From Paracoccaceae bacterium (GTDB lineage Bacteria; Pseudomonadota; Alphaproteobacteria; Rhodobacterales; Rhodobacteraceae), in contig PARX01000046.1 in NCBI GenBank assembly GCA_002712045.1, positions 3,077-11,336 of the forward strand: 8,260 bases of DNA, read 5' to 3'. Numbering within the stretch: the first letter of the stretch is position 1; each line of letters opens with the position of its first letter. A program made the translations under genes and the position numbers. The notes beneath the pieces were generated by a model that was not told the origin of the DNA, searched no databases, and saw only the letters and a program-made list of their open reading frames with translations. Shown here one piece after another: positions 1 to 6,952 of the stretch.

Positions 1-1172
1 CCACCACCAAATCCAACTGCCCAGATTCCATCCTTCAAATCTCCAAGTAATGATTGAGGGCTGTTAGTTCCGCCGAGCATAAACGTATTTGTCATGCGAG
101 GCATTGGCGCGTGCGCATAGCTTTCACGCCTTCCATTTCCAGTTGGTTTTACGTTCATCAATCGAGCATTTTGGCGATCCTGCATGTAAGAAACTAATTT
201 ACCATCTTCAATCAAAATATTTCTCGCTGATGGTGTTCCTTCATCATCAAATGTGATTGATCCTCGTCGGTCTTTTAAGGTCCCATCATCCAAAACAGTC
301 ACACCTTTTGCAGCAATTTGTTTATTCATTAGATTGGAAAAAGCAGATGTACCTTTTCTGTTAAAGTCACCTTCCAAGCCATGTCCAATTGCCTCATGTA
401 GCAAAATGCCTGGCCAACCTGGACCTAAGACAATATCCATTACTCCTGCTGGAGCTGGAACTGCTTGCAAGTTTACTAAAGCAATACGAAGGGCCTCTTC
501 TGCAGTTTTTTGCCAGTGTTTTTTTTCAAGAAGTGGGCGAATACTGGATCGGCCACCACCACCAGCAGTACCTGTTTCTCGTCGCCCTTCGTGTTCGACG
601 ATGATAGAAATATTGAGCCTAGTCATTGGCCTGGTATCTCTTACTGAAAACCCTTCTGGTCTTAGAATCTCAATTTCTTGTGTTGAGGCAGCGAGAGAAA
701 TACTGACCTGAAATACTCTTTCATCCATCTGCCGTACAAATTCATTTATTTCCTTTAGTATTTCCACTTTTATTCCAAAACTCTCTTCTGAAACTGGATC
801 AATTTCCTTATATCGATGAGTGTTTGTTTTACTTGGTGGTATAGCTAATGTGCCTCCACCGCCAGATGAAGCGATTTTAGCGCTTTCAGTTGCTCTTAAT
901 AAAGATTTTTCAGATATTTCCGTAGAGTGTGCATATCCCATAGTTTCGCCCAGTACGGTTCTAACTCCAAAGCCTTCTGCAGCATTAAAACTTGCATTTT
1001 TTAACTTATTATTATCAAAAATAAGAGTTTCATTACTACTGCGTTCAAAATATAATTCTCCATCATCTGCCCCATTGGTAAGGTCTTTAAGAGCGGTTAA
1101 AGCCTTTGACTGATCAATATAGGTCTCAAAGGGTCTAAAAGGTGCGACATTTTCGTTTGAAGGGCTTGTCAT
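1..1172 (-). CDS. tldD: Metalloprotease TldD (partial, C-terminus beyond left edge)
   Basis: TldD is the catalytic half of the TldD/TldE (PmbA) cytoplasmic zinc protease, known for maturation of modified peptides such as microcin B17 and degradation of CcdA in E. coli. Reading the reverse strand from the ATG at 1172 gives 390 uninterrupted codons of an expected 470-480. The zinc-binding HExxxH motif is visible as HEAIGHGLEGD at residues 259-269. A glycine-rich TAGGGGR stretch lies at about residues 202-208. The fragment ends in GFGGG, just before the conserved C-terminal region that should carry the final metal-ligand cysteine, which is outside the window. The start is supported by GGAG 11 nt upstream and by an N-terminal FRPF segment typical of Rhodobacterales TldD as I recall it. 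The frame stays open another 34 codons upstream to an ATG at 1274, but that extension has no clear ribosome site. The gene is divergent from coxB. A TldE partner is not in view. Confidence 0.95.
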   Translation of the reverse strand, partial: MTSPSNENVAPFRPFETYIDQSKALTALKDLTNGADDGELYFERSSNETLIFDNNKLKNASFNAAEGFGVRTVLGETMGYAHSTEISEKSLLRATESAKIASSGGGGTLAIPPSKTNTHRYKEIDPVSEESFGIKVEILKEINEFVRQMDERVFQVSISLAASTQEIEILRPEGFSVRDTRPMTRLNISIIVEHEGRRETGTAGGGGRSSIRPLLEKKHWQKTAEEALRIALVNLQAVPAPAGVMDIVLGPGWPGILLHEAIGHGLEGDFNRKGTSAFSNLMNKQIAAKGVTVLDDGTLKDRRGSITFDDEGTPSARNILIEDGKLVSYMQDRQNARLMNVKPTGNGRRESYAHAPMPRMTNTFMLGGTNSPQSLLGDLKDGIWAVGFGG

Positions 1173-1280
1173 ACTAAAAAATACTCCATTTATTAAAGTA
1201 AGTTGTTGAAAGCGTCGCAATGCCGCAAAAGTTAAACTTGTTATTGCTGCAATAATATGGTTTCTCGCCAACATCAAATG

Positions 1281-1294
1281 GTTCTTTTAAGAAC
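1281..1294. repeat. 14-bp inverted repeat, candidate operator upstream of coxB
   Basis: GTTCTT and AAGAAC are perfect 6-bp inverted arms around a 2-nt TT spacer. The repeat sits 53 bp before the coxB start and just upstream of a possible -10 box (TATATT, 1303-1308), where a dimeric regulator could act. I do not recognise it as the site of a known regulator. A 6-bp-arm palindrome can occur by chance in AT-rich DNA. Confidence 0.3.
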
Positions 1295-1313
1295 TTAGAG
1301 AGTATATTAAAAT

Positions 1314-1330
1314 GACCTCATAGGCAGGTC
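1314..1330 (+). other. Small hairpin in the presumed coxB leader
   Basis: GACCT (1314-1318) pairs with AGGTC (1326-1330) around a 7-nt loop. It ends 16 nt before the coxB ATG and directly upstream of the weak GGGA ribosome site. If transcribed it could affect ribosome access. The stem is only 5 bp, so the functional case is weak. Confidence 0.25.
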
Positions 1331-1346
1331 TTGGGAACAAAAAGAT

Positions 1347-2192
1347 ATGCGATTATTTACTATTTCTAAACTTTTGCTGATTTTCCTCAGTATTTTTTCT
1401 TCAGCGAATGCGGAAACGATCAAAACGATCGGAAAACCGTTACCTGAAGGGATGGGTTTTCAACCAGCCGTCACAGAGTTGATGCGGGATATAATTTGGT
1501 TGGATGGTATGGTGAATATCATAATAATTGCGATTAGTTTGTTTGTGACAATTTTATTGCTTTGGGTAGCCTTTAAATACAATAAGAAAAGAAATCCTGA
1601 ACCAGCTACTTTCACTCATCATTCTACAATTGAGGTGCTTTGGACGGTCATTCCCATTATTATTTTATTATTTATTGGGGCATTTTCTGTTCCTATCTTA
1701 TTTAAGCAACAGGAGATACCGGTCGCTGATGTAACAATTAAGGCCACTGGAAACCAATGGTATTGGACTCATGAATACCCTGAGCACGAATTTGGATTCG
1801 ACGGCTTCTTACTTCAGAGAGAAGAACTTGCGGAGTACGGTTATAGTCCTGATGAATATTTGTTGGCGACAGATACTAAGGTAGTGATACCAACTGGAAA
1901 AAACATTGTTGTGAGAGTGACTGGAGCTGATGTTATACACGCCTGGACAATCCCAGCATTTGGGGTGAAGCAAGATGCTGTTCCTGGAAGGATAGCGGAA
2001 CTATGGTTTAATGTAGATGAGGGTCAAGAAGGTATTTACTTTGGCCAGTGCTCAGAATTGTGCGGTAAAGATCATGCATATATGCCGATAACTGTTCAAG
2101 CGGTAACCATGGCAGAATATGAAGAGTGGCTGGATGCTGCAATTGAAGAATATGCTGGAAAGCCACGATTACTAAACATTGCTTCGAAGTAA
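1347..2192 (+). CDS. coxB: Cytochrome c oxidase subunit II (aa3 type)
   Basis: Subunit II (also ctaC) accepts electrons from cytochrome c at its binuclear CuA centre and passes them to haem a in subunit I. It is anchored in the inner membrane with its copper domain in the periplasm. The 281-aa product starts with a cleavable signal peptide (hydrophobic residues about 8-20, likely cut after ANA at 20-22). Two membrane helices follow at about 55-78 and 97-118, then a cupredoxin domain. E96, in STIEVLWTVIP, matches the glutamate at the K-channel entrance in Paracoccus and Rhodobacter enzymes. The aromatic QWYW patch for electron entry is at 137-140. All CuA ligands are present: H198, C235, E237, C239, H243 and M246. 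No C-terminal cytochrome c domain is fused, so it is the aa3 rather than the caa3 form. It is the first gene of the operon; ctaB follows after 43 nt. Confidence 0.98.
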   Translation: MRLFTISKLLLIFLSIFSSANAETIKTIGKPLPEGMGFQPAVTELMRDIIWLDGMVNIIIIAISLFVTILLLWVAFKYNKKRNPEPATFTHHSTIEVLWTVIPIIILLFIGAFSVPILFKQQEIPVADVTIKATGNQWYWTHEYPEHEFGFDGFLLQREELAEYGYSPDEYLLATDTKVVIPTGKNIVVRVTGADVIHAWTIPAFGVKQDAVPGRIAELWFNVDEGQEGIYFGQCSELCGKDHAYMPITVQAVTMAEYEEWLDAAIEEYAGKPRLLNIASK

Positions 2193-2224
2193 AAACGGGC
2201 TAAATCGAAGTTAAAGATTTGATA

Positions 2225-2229
2225 GAGGG
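2225..2229 (+). promoter_or_regulatory. Ribosome binding site that decides the ctaB start
   Basis: GAGGG ends 6 nt before the GTG at 2236 but directly abuts the in-frame TTG at 2230. Only the GTG has a workable spacing, so the protein should start two codons after the longest reading frame. Confidence 0.7.
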
Positions 2230-2235
2230 TTGATA

Positions 2236-3189
2236 GTGACAGACGCATCTTTAAATGCTGGAAGCTATGATATTCCAAACCAGACCGAGTTTGATGATTA
2301 TTTTGCTTTACTAAAGCCTCGGGTGATGTCTTTGGTCGTTTTTACAGCATCTGTAGGTATGTTAGCTGCTCCTGTTGGAGTGCATCCAATAATAGCTTTT
2401 GCCTCCATTCTATTTATAGCAATTGGTGCTGGAGCCTCTGGCGCACTAAATATGTGGTGGGATGCCGATATTGATGTAGTTATGAAAAGAACTGCTGGGC
2501 GGCCAATACCAAGTGGAAAAATATCGCCCCATGAAGCAAGAAATCTTGGCTTATGGTTATCTGCTTTTTCCGTTGGCATGCTTGCAATCACAGCTAATTT
2601 TTTATCAGCTGGCTTATTAGCCTTCACGATCTTTTTTTATGCAGTAATTTATACAATGTGGCTAAAAAGATGGACACCTCAGAATATTGTTATAGGTGGA
2701 GCTGCGGGAGCATTTCCCCCGATGATCGGCTGGGTTGCAGCGACTGGTGGTATTTCGGTAGAGGCAGTGCTGATGTTTTTCCTAATATTTATGTGGACGC
2801 CGCCTCACTTTTGGGCATTAGCATTGTTTATGAACGAAGATTATTCAAAAGCGGGTGTCCCGATGTTGACTGTAACGAATGGAAAGAAATCGACGAGACT
2901 TCATATTTTAGCATACACTCTTTTATTAGCGCCCGTCGCAATCAGTCTATCTTTCACCCAATTGGGTGGCCCTCTTTATTTTTGTGCTTCCCTAGCCCTA
3001 AATCTTTGGTTTTTATTTGGTGCCTTTAAGTTATTTGCAAGAGACGAGACGATAGCTTCAGATGAAAATTATAAGTTGGAAAGAAAGTTTTTCTTTTTCT
3101 CTTTAGTCTATCTTTTTGTGCATTTTCTAGCGCTTCTTTGTGAAGCTTTCGTCGATTTTTCTTTCTTTTCTTGGCCCGTGGTAATTTGA
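2236..3189 (+). CDS. ctaB: Protohaem IX farnesyltransferase (haem O synthase)
   Basis: This integral membrane prenyltransferase (CtaB/CyoE/Cox10) adds a farnesyl group to haem B to make haem O, which CtaA then oxidises to haem A for the oxidase. The 317-aa product is a normal length for the family and is almost entirely hydrophobic, consistent with the usual multi-helix UbiA fold. The first Asp-rich motif NxxxDxxxD is N72, D76, D80 and is followed by MKRTAGRP (83-90). Also present are LKRWTPQNIVIGGAAGAFPP (143-162) and the second conserved loop WTPPHFWALAL with EDYSKAGVPML (187-211). The GTG start is chosen for its spacing from the GAGGG at 2225-2229. The next gene starts 2 nt after the stop. 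The copper chaperone ctaG and the subunit genes around it confirm a role in oxidase assembly. ctaA, the next enzyme in haem A synthesis, is not in the window. Confidence 0.97.
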   Translation: MTDASLNAGSYDIPNQTEFDDYFALLKPRVMSLVVFTASVGMLAAPVGVHPIIAFASILFIAIGAGASGALNMWWDADIDVVMKRTAGRPIPSGKISPHEARNLGLWLSAFSVGMLAITANFLSAGLLAFTIFFYAVIYTMWLKRWTPQNIVIGGAAGAFPPMIGWVAATGGISVEAVLMFFLIFMWTPPHFWALALFMNEDYSKAGVPMLTVTNGKKSTRLHILAYTLLLAPVAISLSFTQLGGPLYFCASLALNLWFLFGAFKLFARDETIASDENYKLERKFFFFSLVYLFVHFLALLCEAFVDFSFFSWPVVI

Positions 3190-3191
3190 CG

Positions 3192-3380
3192 ATGGCACTC
3201 AGCAAATCCCATCCACAACATAAAAGAAGACAACGTTCAAATATCATAATTGGCGCATTGCTATTGGGCTTTGTTGGCCTTGTATTTGGGATAACGGTAG
3301 TAAAGATGAGTAATGGAGCCATGCTTGAAGCATTTGATCACAGCTATAGAATAAGTATTACCCCTGAACAAAATGACTAA
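3192..3380 (+). CDS. Small single-span membrane protein of the cox cluster
   Basis: A 62-aa protein with a basic N-terminus (KRRQR at 11-15), one predicted membrane helix at about 17-37 and a short polar tail containing EAFDHSYR (46-53). By the positive-inside rule the N-terminus would be cytoplasmic and the tail periplasmic. The ATG is 2 nt after the ctaB stop, and the end overlaps ctaG by 8 nt, so translation is probably coupled to both. Alphaproteobacterial cox clusters often have a small uncharacterised ORF in exactly this slot, usually annotated as hypothetical or CoxF-like. From its position I infer a role in oxidase assembly, but nothing in the sequence shows a reaction, and I see no cysteine or CxxC metal site. 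In-frame TTG codons at 3171 and 3186 would extend it into ctaB but are less likely than the ATG. Confidence 0.8.
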   Translation: MALSKSHPQHKRRQRSNIIIGALLLGFVGLVFGITVVKMSNGAMLEAFDHSYRISITPEQND

Positions 3381-3939
3381 TACTTCAAATAAGAAAACTG
3401 TTATCGGAGCAATTACGCTTGTAATGTTTATGGGCACATTATCTTTTGCGGCTGTACCTTTCTATGATTGGTTTTGTAGGGTGACAGGTTTTGGCGGAAC
3501 TACGCAAGTCGCCAGCTCGGATAACACAACGGTTTTAGATAAAACGCTTTTGATAAAATTTGATGCTAATACTGAGCGTGGAATGCTTTGGGATTTTAAG
3601 CCAGTTGATCATGAAATGAGCATAAAAATTGGAGAAACCGGTTTGGCGTTTTACACAGCGCATAATCCAACAGATGAACCGATAGCAGGAACTGCGAGTT
3701 TTAATGTATTCCCTTATTCAGCAGGTGGTTATTTTACAAAAATTGCTTGTTTTTGTTTTGAAGAACAAGTTTTGCTGCCCGGTGAAACTATAGAGATGCC
3801 TGTCAGTTTCTATATTGATCCTGAGATAGTGGATGACAAAGAAGCTAAATACGCAAAATCAATAACGCTATCCTATACCTTTCATCGAACCGAATTGCCG
3901 CAGGAGCAAGCATCACTATTCCAATTATCCAAAGAATAA
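3373..3939 (+). CDS. ctaG: Cytochrome c oxidase assembly protein CtaG/Cox11 (copper chaperone)
   Basis: Cox11-type CtaG is a membrane-anchored periplasmic copper chaperone that delivers Cu(I) to the CuB site of subunit I. The 188-aa product has a short cytoplasmic tail, one membrane helix at about 10-28 and a periplasmic beta-sandwich domain. The copper-binding CFCF motif is intact (C126 and C128, within KIACFCFEEQ), and the third conserved cysteine is C35 just outside the membrane. Other family landmarks are FNVFPYSAGGYFTKI (110-124), LPGETIEMPVSFYIDP (135-150) and a C-terminal LSYTFHR. It is the Cox11 family, not the unrelated Bacillus CtaG. The ATG lies inside the preceding small ORF (ATGACTAA overlap) and I see no good ribosome site, which suggests translational coupling. 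coxC follows after 33 nt. Confidence 0.97.
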   Translation: MTNTSNKKTVIGAITLVMFMGTLSFAAVPFYDWFCRVTGFGGTTQVASSDNTTVLDKTLLIKFDANTERGMLWDFKPVDHEMSIKIGETGLAFYTAHNPTDEPIAGTASFNVFPYSAGGYFTKIACFCFEEQVLLPGETIEMPVSFYIDPEIVDDKEAKYAKSITLSYTFHRTELPQEQASLFQLSKE

Positions 3940-3972
3940 GTTATTTGATGTGCATCGATAAGGAAAGTTAAT

Positions 3973-4773
3973 ATGGCGCACGAAAAAAATCACGACTATC
4001 ACATCCTCGACCCTAGTATATTGCCATTTTTAGGGGCTTTAGGGGCATTTATAATGCTTTTTGGAGCGGTCCTTTGGATGCAAGGCATAACAATGTTCGC
4101 GTTTTTAATAGGGCTTGTTCTGGTTCTATATGTAATGTGGGCATGGTGGGCGCAAATTGTTGTTGAGAGTCATGTCGGCGACCATACACCAATTGTAAGA
4201 ATAGGCCTGAGATATGGTTTTATTATGTTCATCATTTCAGAGGTTATGTTCTTTGTAGCGTGGTTTTGGACGTTTTTTAAACATGCCCTTTATCCTATGG
4301 GCCCAAATAGTCCGGCTATTGATGGTATTTGGCCTCCTGCGGGTATTGAAACATTTGATCCGTGGCATTTACCACTTATTAACACACTTATTCTTTTGTG
4401 CTCCGGCTGTGCAGCTACGTGGGCGCACCATGCTTTAGTTCATGAAAATAATAGGAAAGATCTTGTAAATGGGTTAATTCTTGCAGTTGCTTTAGGAGCC
4501 TTATTTACTGTTTTTCAGGCATATGAATATGGACATGCCGCTTTTGGGTTCTCAGGAAATATTTATGGAGCTACCTTTTTTATGGCAACTGGGTTTCACG
4601 GTTTTCATGTTTTGATTGGATCAATTTTTCTGTTAGTTTGCTTATTTAGAACAATGAAAGGTCATTTTAGTCCTGAACAGCACGTGGGGTTTGAAGCGGC
4701 TGCTTGGTATTGGCACTTTGTTGATGTCGTGTGGTTGTTTTTGTTTGCCGCAGTATATATCTGGGGCGGTTAG
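3973..4773 (+). CDS. coxC: Cytochrome c oxidase subunit III
   Basis: Subunit III (also ctaE) binds subunit I in the inner membrane, stabilises the enzyme during turnover and supports proton uptake through the D path. It carries no redox metal. The 266-aa product has the full-length seven-helix pattern expected of bacterial and mitochondrial subunit III. Diagnostic segments are GLRYGFIMFIISEVMFF (78-94), with E90 at the position of the conserved membrane glutamate; GIWPPAGI (118-125); ATFFMATGFHGFHVLIG (200-216); and the C-terminal WYWHFVDVVWLFLF (245-258). The ATG has AGGA 8 nt upstream (3961-3964). It is the last oxidase subunit gene here, and an intrinsic terminator lies 47 nt beyond its stop codon. 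Subunit I is not in this cluster, as is common in Rhodobacterales. Confidence 0.98.
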   Translation: MAHEKNHDYHILDPSILPFLGALGAFIMLFGAVLWMQGITMFAFLIGLVLVLYVMWAWWAQIVVESHVGDHTPIVRIGLRYGFIMFIISEVMFFVAWFWTFFKHALYPMGPNSPAIDGIWPPAGIETFDPWHLPLINTLILLCSGCAATWAHHALVHENNRKDLVNGLILAVALGALFTVFQAYEYGHAAFGFSGNIYGATFFMATGFHGFHVLIGSIFLLVCLFRTMKGHFSPEQHVGFEAAAWYWHFVDVVWLFLFAAVYIWGG

Positions 4774-4791
4774 AAAGCATAAGATTGCTTT
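4774..4791 (+). other. Weak hairpin directly after coxC
   Basis: AAAGCA (4774-4779) pairs with TGCTTT (4786-4791) around a 6-nt loop, starting at the base after the coxC stop. The stem is AT-rich and only a mixed A/T stretch follows, so it is at best a minor pause or mRNA 3'-end element ahead of the stronger hairpin at 4821. Confidence 0.25.
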
Positions 4792-4820
4792 TAGTAAAAA
4801 TTGTTTTTTCAAATAATTTT

Positions 4821-4849
4821 GGCGCGGGATTTCTCGCGCCTTAGTTTTT
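4821..4849 (+). terminator. Rho-independent terminator between coxC and SURF1
   Basis: GGCGCG (4821-4826) pairs perfectly with CGCGCC (4835-4840). A G-U and a G-C pair can extend the stem to 8 bp around a 4-nt ATTT loop. A T-rich tail TTAGTTTTT (4841-4849) follows. The stem stands out as GC-rich in otherwise AT-rich DNA. It would end the coxB-coxC transcript. SURF1 starts only 12 nt later, so its expression needs read-through or a promoter I cannot identify. Confidence 0.8.
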
Positions 4850-4853
4850 GAGG
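4850..4853 (+). promoter_or_regulatory. Ribosome binding site that decides the SURF1 start
   Basis: GAGG lies 7 nt before the ATG at 4861 and only 1 nt before the in-frame TTG at 4855, so the ATG is the start. It directly abuts the T-tail of the terminator. Confidence 0.7.
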
Positions 4854-4860
4854 TTTGATT

Positions 4861-5535
4861 ATGACTAAATATTTAGTGCCTATTTTATTTGGCTTATTAG
4901 GAGTTTCGATTCTTCTATATTTAGGAATCTGGCAAATTCAACGATTGCAATGGAAGCAGGAAAAATTAGATAAAATCTCTGCTATGATGTCAGGGATTCC
5001 AGAGGATATCCCTAAGGAAATCGATCCGATATTACATCAATATCTTCCAGTAAAATTAAGTGGCACTATTTTAGATGAAAAAGTTTTTGTTTTAACAAGT
5101 CGCCCCCCAATTGGCCCTGGTTATAGGTTGATATCTAAGTTTCGGGTTAATGACCGTTTTGTTCTTTTGGATCGTGGCTTTGTCAAAGAGAGTAATCGGA
5201 ACCAGATTTCAAGTCTGGGTTTAGTGAATGTGACTGGCAATTTACTTTGGCCAAATGAAGTTGATTCTTCTTTTACGCCTGAACCTGACATTGAAAAAAA
5301 CTTGTGGTTTGCGAGAGATTTAGCCAGCTTGTCAAACCACTTTCAGACAGAGCCGGTATTGATTGTGGCGCGATCAGTTAACCCAGAATTAGATCAAGTG
5401 TTACCCTGGCCAATTGATACTACTGGCATCCCTAATAATCATTTACAATACGCGATAACTTGGTTTTCTTTATCAATAATATGGTTGGGGATGACAGCTT
5501 ATTGGATATCGCGTATGAAGCGTCGGCGAGAATAG
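4861..5535 (+). CDS. SURF1 family cytochrome oxidase assembly protein
   Basis: SURF1 (Shy1 in yeast) is an inner-membrane factor that assists haem A handling and insertion into subunit I. In Paracoccus and Rhodobacter its homologues support aa3 oxidase assembly. The 224-aa product has the family architecture: one N-terminal helix (about 4-22), a periplasmic domain and one C-terminal helix (about 197-217). Landmarks are LGIWQIQRLQWK (21-32), IGPGYRLI (84-91), DRGFV (104-108), NLWFARDL (147-154) and HLQYAITWFSL (194-204). A basic KRRR tail follows the last helix. The start is set by GAGG at 4850-4853. The gene sits behind the terminator at 4821-4849 and 22 nt before thrC, so it may be transcribed with thrC rather than with the oxidase subunits. 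Some bacteria have separate SURF1 proteins for different oxidases; the cox neighbours here point to the aa3 enzyme. Confidence 0.95.
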   Translation: MTKYLVPILFGLLGVSILLYLGIWQIQRLQWKQEKLDKISAMMSGIPEDIPKEIDPILHQYLPVKLSGTILDEKVFVLTSRPPIGPGYRLISKFRVNDRFVLLDRGFVKESNRNQISSLGLVNVTGNLLWPNEVDSSFTPEPDIEKNLWFARDLASLSNHFQTEPVLIVARSVNPELDQVLPWPIDTTGIPNNHLQYAITWFSLSIIWLGMTAYWISRMKRRRE

Positions 5536-5557
5536 CAAATTTACAAGGTCAGTTAAT

Positions 5558-6952
5558 ATGAAATACGTTTCAACACGAGGAAAAGCGCCTGAACTGGATT
5601 TTGAAGATGTGATGATTACTGGCTTGGCAAGAGATGGTGGATTGTATGTTCCTAAAGAATGGCCATTCTTTAGCGAGGAGATGATTTCAAAGATGGATGG
5701 CTGCAGCTATGAGGAGATAGCGTTTCAAGTAATGCGACCATTTATTGGGTCTACTTTTACTGATCTAGAGTTTAAAGAAATAATCAAGAAATCTTATAAA
5801 GATTTTTCGTCTTTTGAACGTTGTCCAGTGGTGAAGCTAAAAGACAATATTTTTGTCTTGGAGCTGTATCATGGTCCAACACTTGCATTTAAAGATGTAG
5901 CCATGCAGCTGATTGGGCAGATGTTTGAATTATCACTAAAACGAAGAAATCAAAAAATTGTTATTGTTGGAGCAACCTCTGGTGATACAGGCTCGGCGGC
6001 TATTGAGGCTTTCAAGGGTCTCGACTCAGTAGAGGTGTTTATAATGTATCCAGATGGTGCAGTTTCTGATGTGCAGCGCAGACAGATGACTACAGCAACT
6101 GAAAATAATGTAAATGCACTCGCAGTGGATGGCAATTTTGATGATTGTCAAGCACGGTTAAAAGACATGTTTAATGATTTTGATTTTCGTGATGAGATAA
6201 ATTTAGCAAGTGTTAATTCAATAAATTGGGCGAGAGTAATGGCGCAGGTTGTTTATTATTTTACATCTGCGATAGCTGTTGGAGCGCCAAAAAAGAAAGT
6301 AAATTTTACTGTTCCAACTGGTAATTTTGGAGATATTTTTGCTGGATATGTGGCCAAAAAAATGGGCCTTCCAATTGAGAAACTAGTTATTGCAACAAAC
6401 CAAAATGACATCCTAGATAGAGTAGTAAAGAGTGGCGTTTACAAGATAGAACGGGTCAAACCCTCAATTAGTCCTTCTATGGACATTCAAGTAAGTTCAA
6501 ATTTTGAGCGAGCACTATTTGATATTTTCTCACAAGATTCATTGCGTATTAGAACTTTGATGGATGAATTAAGAATTTCTGAGAAATTTAAATTAACATC
6601 AGAAGAAGTTGAAAAGCTACAAGCGGTATTTGAAAGCGGCTCATCATCTGAAGAAGAAACTAATGATACAATATCTTCAATTTTTGAAGAGACTGGTACC
6701 TTGATGTGCCCGCATTCAGCAACAGGAACTAAGGTTGCAAAGGAAAAAAATGATGATGGTGATGTTCCCATGATTGTCTTGGCGACAGCTTCACCTGCTA
6801 AGTTTCCAAATGCTGTAAAGGCAGCAAGTGGAATATCTCCTAAACTTCCTGCGCATATGAGTGACTTATTTGATAGAGGTGAGCGCGTGAAAATGGTTCC
6901 AAATGATATTAAACGTATAAAAGAAATTATTATTGAAAGTATAAATTCATGA
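5558..6952 (+). CDS. thrC: Threonine synthase
   Basis: This cytoplasmic PLP enzyme converts O-phospho-L-homoserine to L-threonine and phosphate, the last step of threonine synthesis. The 464-aa length fits the long form found in Proteobacteria and yeast. The N-terminal segment KYVSTRG (2-8) is typical. The PLP-binding lysine is K112 in HGPTLAFKD (105-113). The substrate loop GATSGDTGSAAIEAF is at 138-152, the PLP-phosphate loop TGNFGD at 254-259, and the conserved SPSMDIQVSSNFERAL at 305-320. A C-terminal CPHSATG (384-390) and ATASPAKFPNAV (409-420) complete the family pattern. AAGG at 5545-5548 is the ribosome site, 9 nt before the ATG. The stop overlaps the next gene by 4 nt (ATGA). Its place after SURF1 matches my recollection of Rhodobacterales gene order; no link with oxidase function is known to me. 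Confidence 0.97.
   Translation: MKYVSTRGKAPELDFEDVMITGLARDGGLYVPKEWPFFSEEMISKMDGCSYEEIAFQVMRPFIGSTFTDLEFKEIIKKSYKDFSSFERCPVVKLKDNIFVLELYHGPTLAFKDVAMQLIGQMFELSLKRRNQKIVIVGATSGDTGSAAIEAFKGLDSVEVFIMYPDGAVSDVQRRQMTTATENNVNALAVDGNFDDCQARLKDMFNDFDFRDEINLASVNSINWARVMAQVVYYFTSAIAVGAPKKKVNFTVPTGNFGDIFAGYVAKKMGLPIEKLVIATNQNDILDRVVKSGVYKIERVKPSISPSMDIQVSSNFERALFDIFSQDSLRIRTLMDELRISEKFKLTSEEVEKLQAVFESGSSSEEETNDTISSIFEETGTLMCPHSATGTKVAKEKNDDGDVPMIVLATASPAKFPNAVKAASGISPKLPAHMSDLFDRGERVKMVPNDIKRIKEIIIESINS

Larger units (their letters stand above)
1173..1346. promoter_or_regulatory. Divergent tldD/coxB intergenic region, presumed to hold both promoters
   Basis: These 174 bases separate two divergent genes, so the tldD and cox-operon promoters are expected here. 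On the plus strand a TATATT at 1303-1308 could be a -10 box, but no good TTGACA-like -35 lies 17 bp upstream. That spot is instead occupied by the inverted repeat at 1281-1294. The coxB start at 1347 has only a modest ribosome site, GGGA at 1333-1336. Exact promoter positions cannot be fixed by eye. Confidence 0.45.

Noticed and set aside
253..1113. Plus-strand open frames within the first 1.1 kb (253-711, 389-604, 820-1113)
   Set aside because: They lie antisense to tldD, whose reverse-strand translation shows clear family motifs throughout. Their products are low-complexity and unlike any family I know.
1173..1274. In-frame upstream extension of tldD to an ATG at 1274 (34 extra residues)
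   Set aside because: No clear ribosome site precedes it, whereas GGAG precedes the ATG at 1172. TldD is a cytoplasmic protein whose family N-terminus matches the shorter form, and the extension would consume most of the divergent promoter region.
3171..3191. TTG starts at 3171 or 3186 for the small membrane ORF
   Set aside because: They would overlap the end of ctaB and add a short MARGNLT-type leader. The ATG at 3192 gives the usual close-packed junction and a normal basic N-terminus before the helix.
2096..3322. Antisense and out-of-frame frames over coxB, ctaB and the small ORF (2096-2278, 2298-2627, 2658-3029, 3026-3322)
   Set aside because: The overlapping frames encode motif-complete oxidase proteins, and these alternatives have no recognisable domain or ribosome site.
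3940..3972. GATG-TG-CATC mini-palindrome before coxC
   Set aside because: Arms of only 4 bp are expected by chance, and nothing around it suggests a site.
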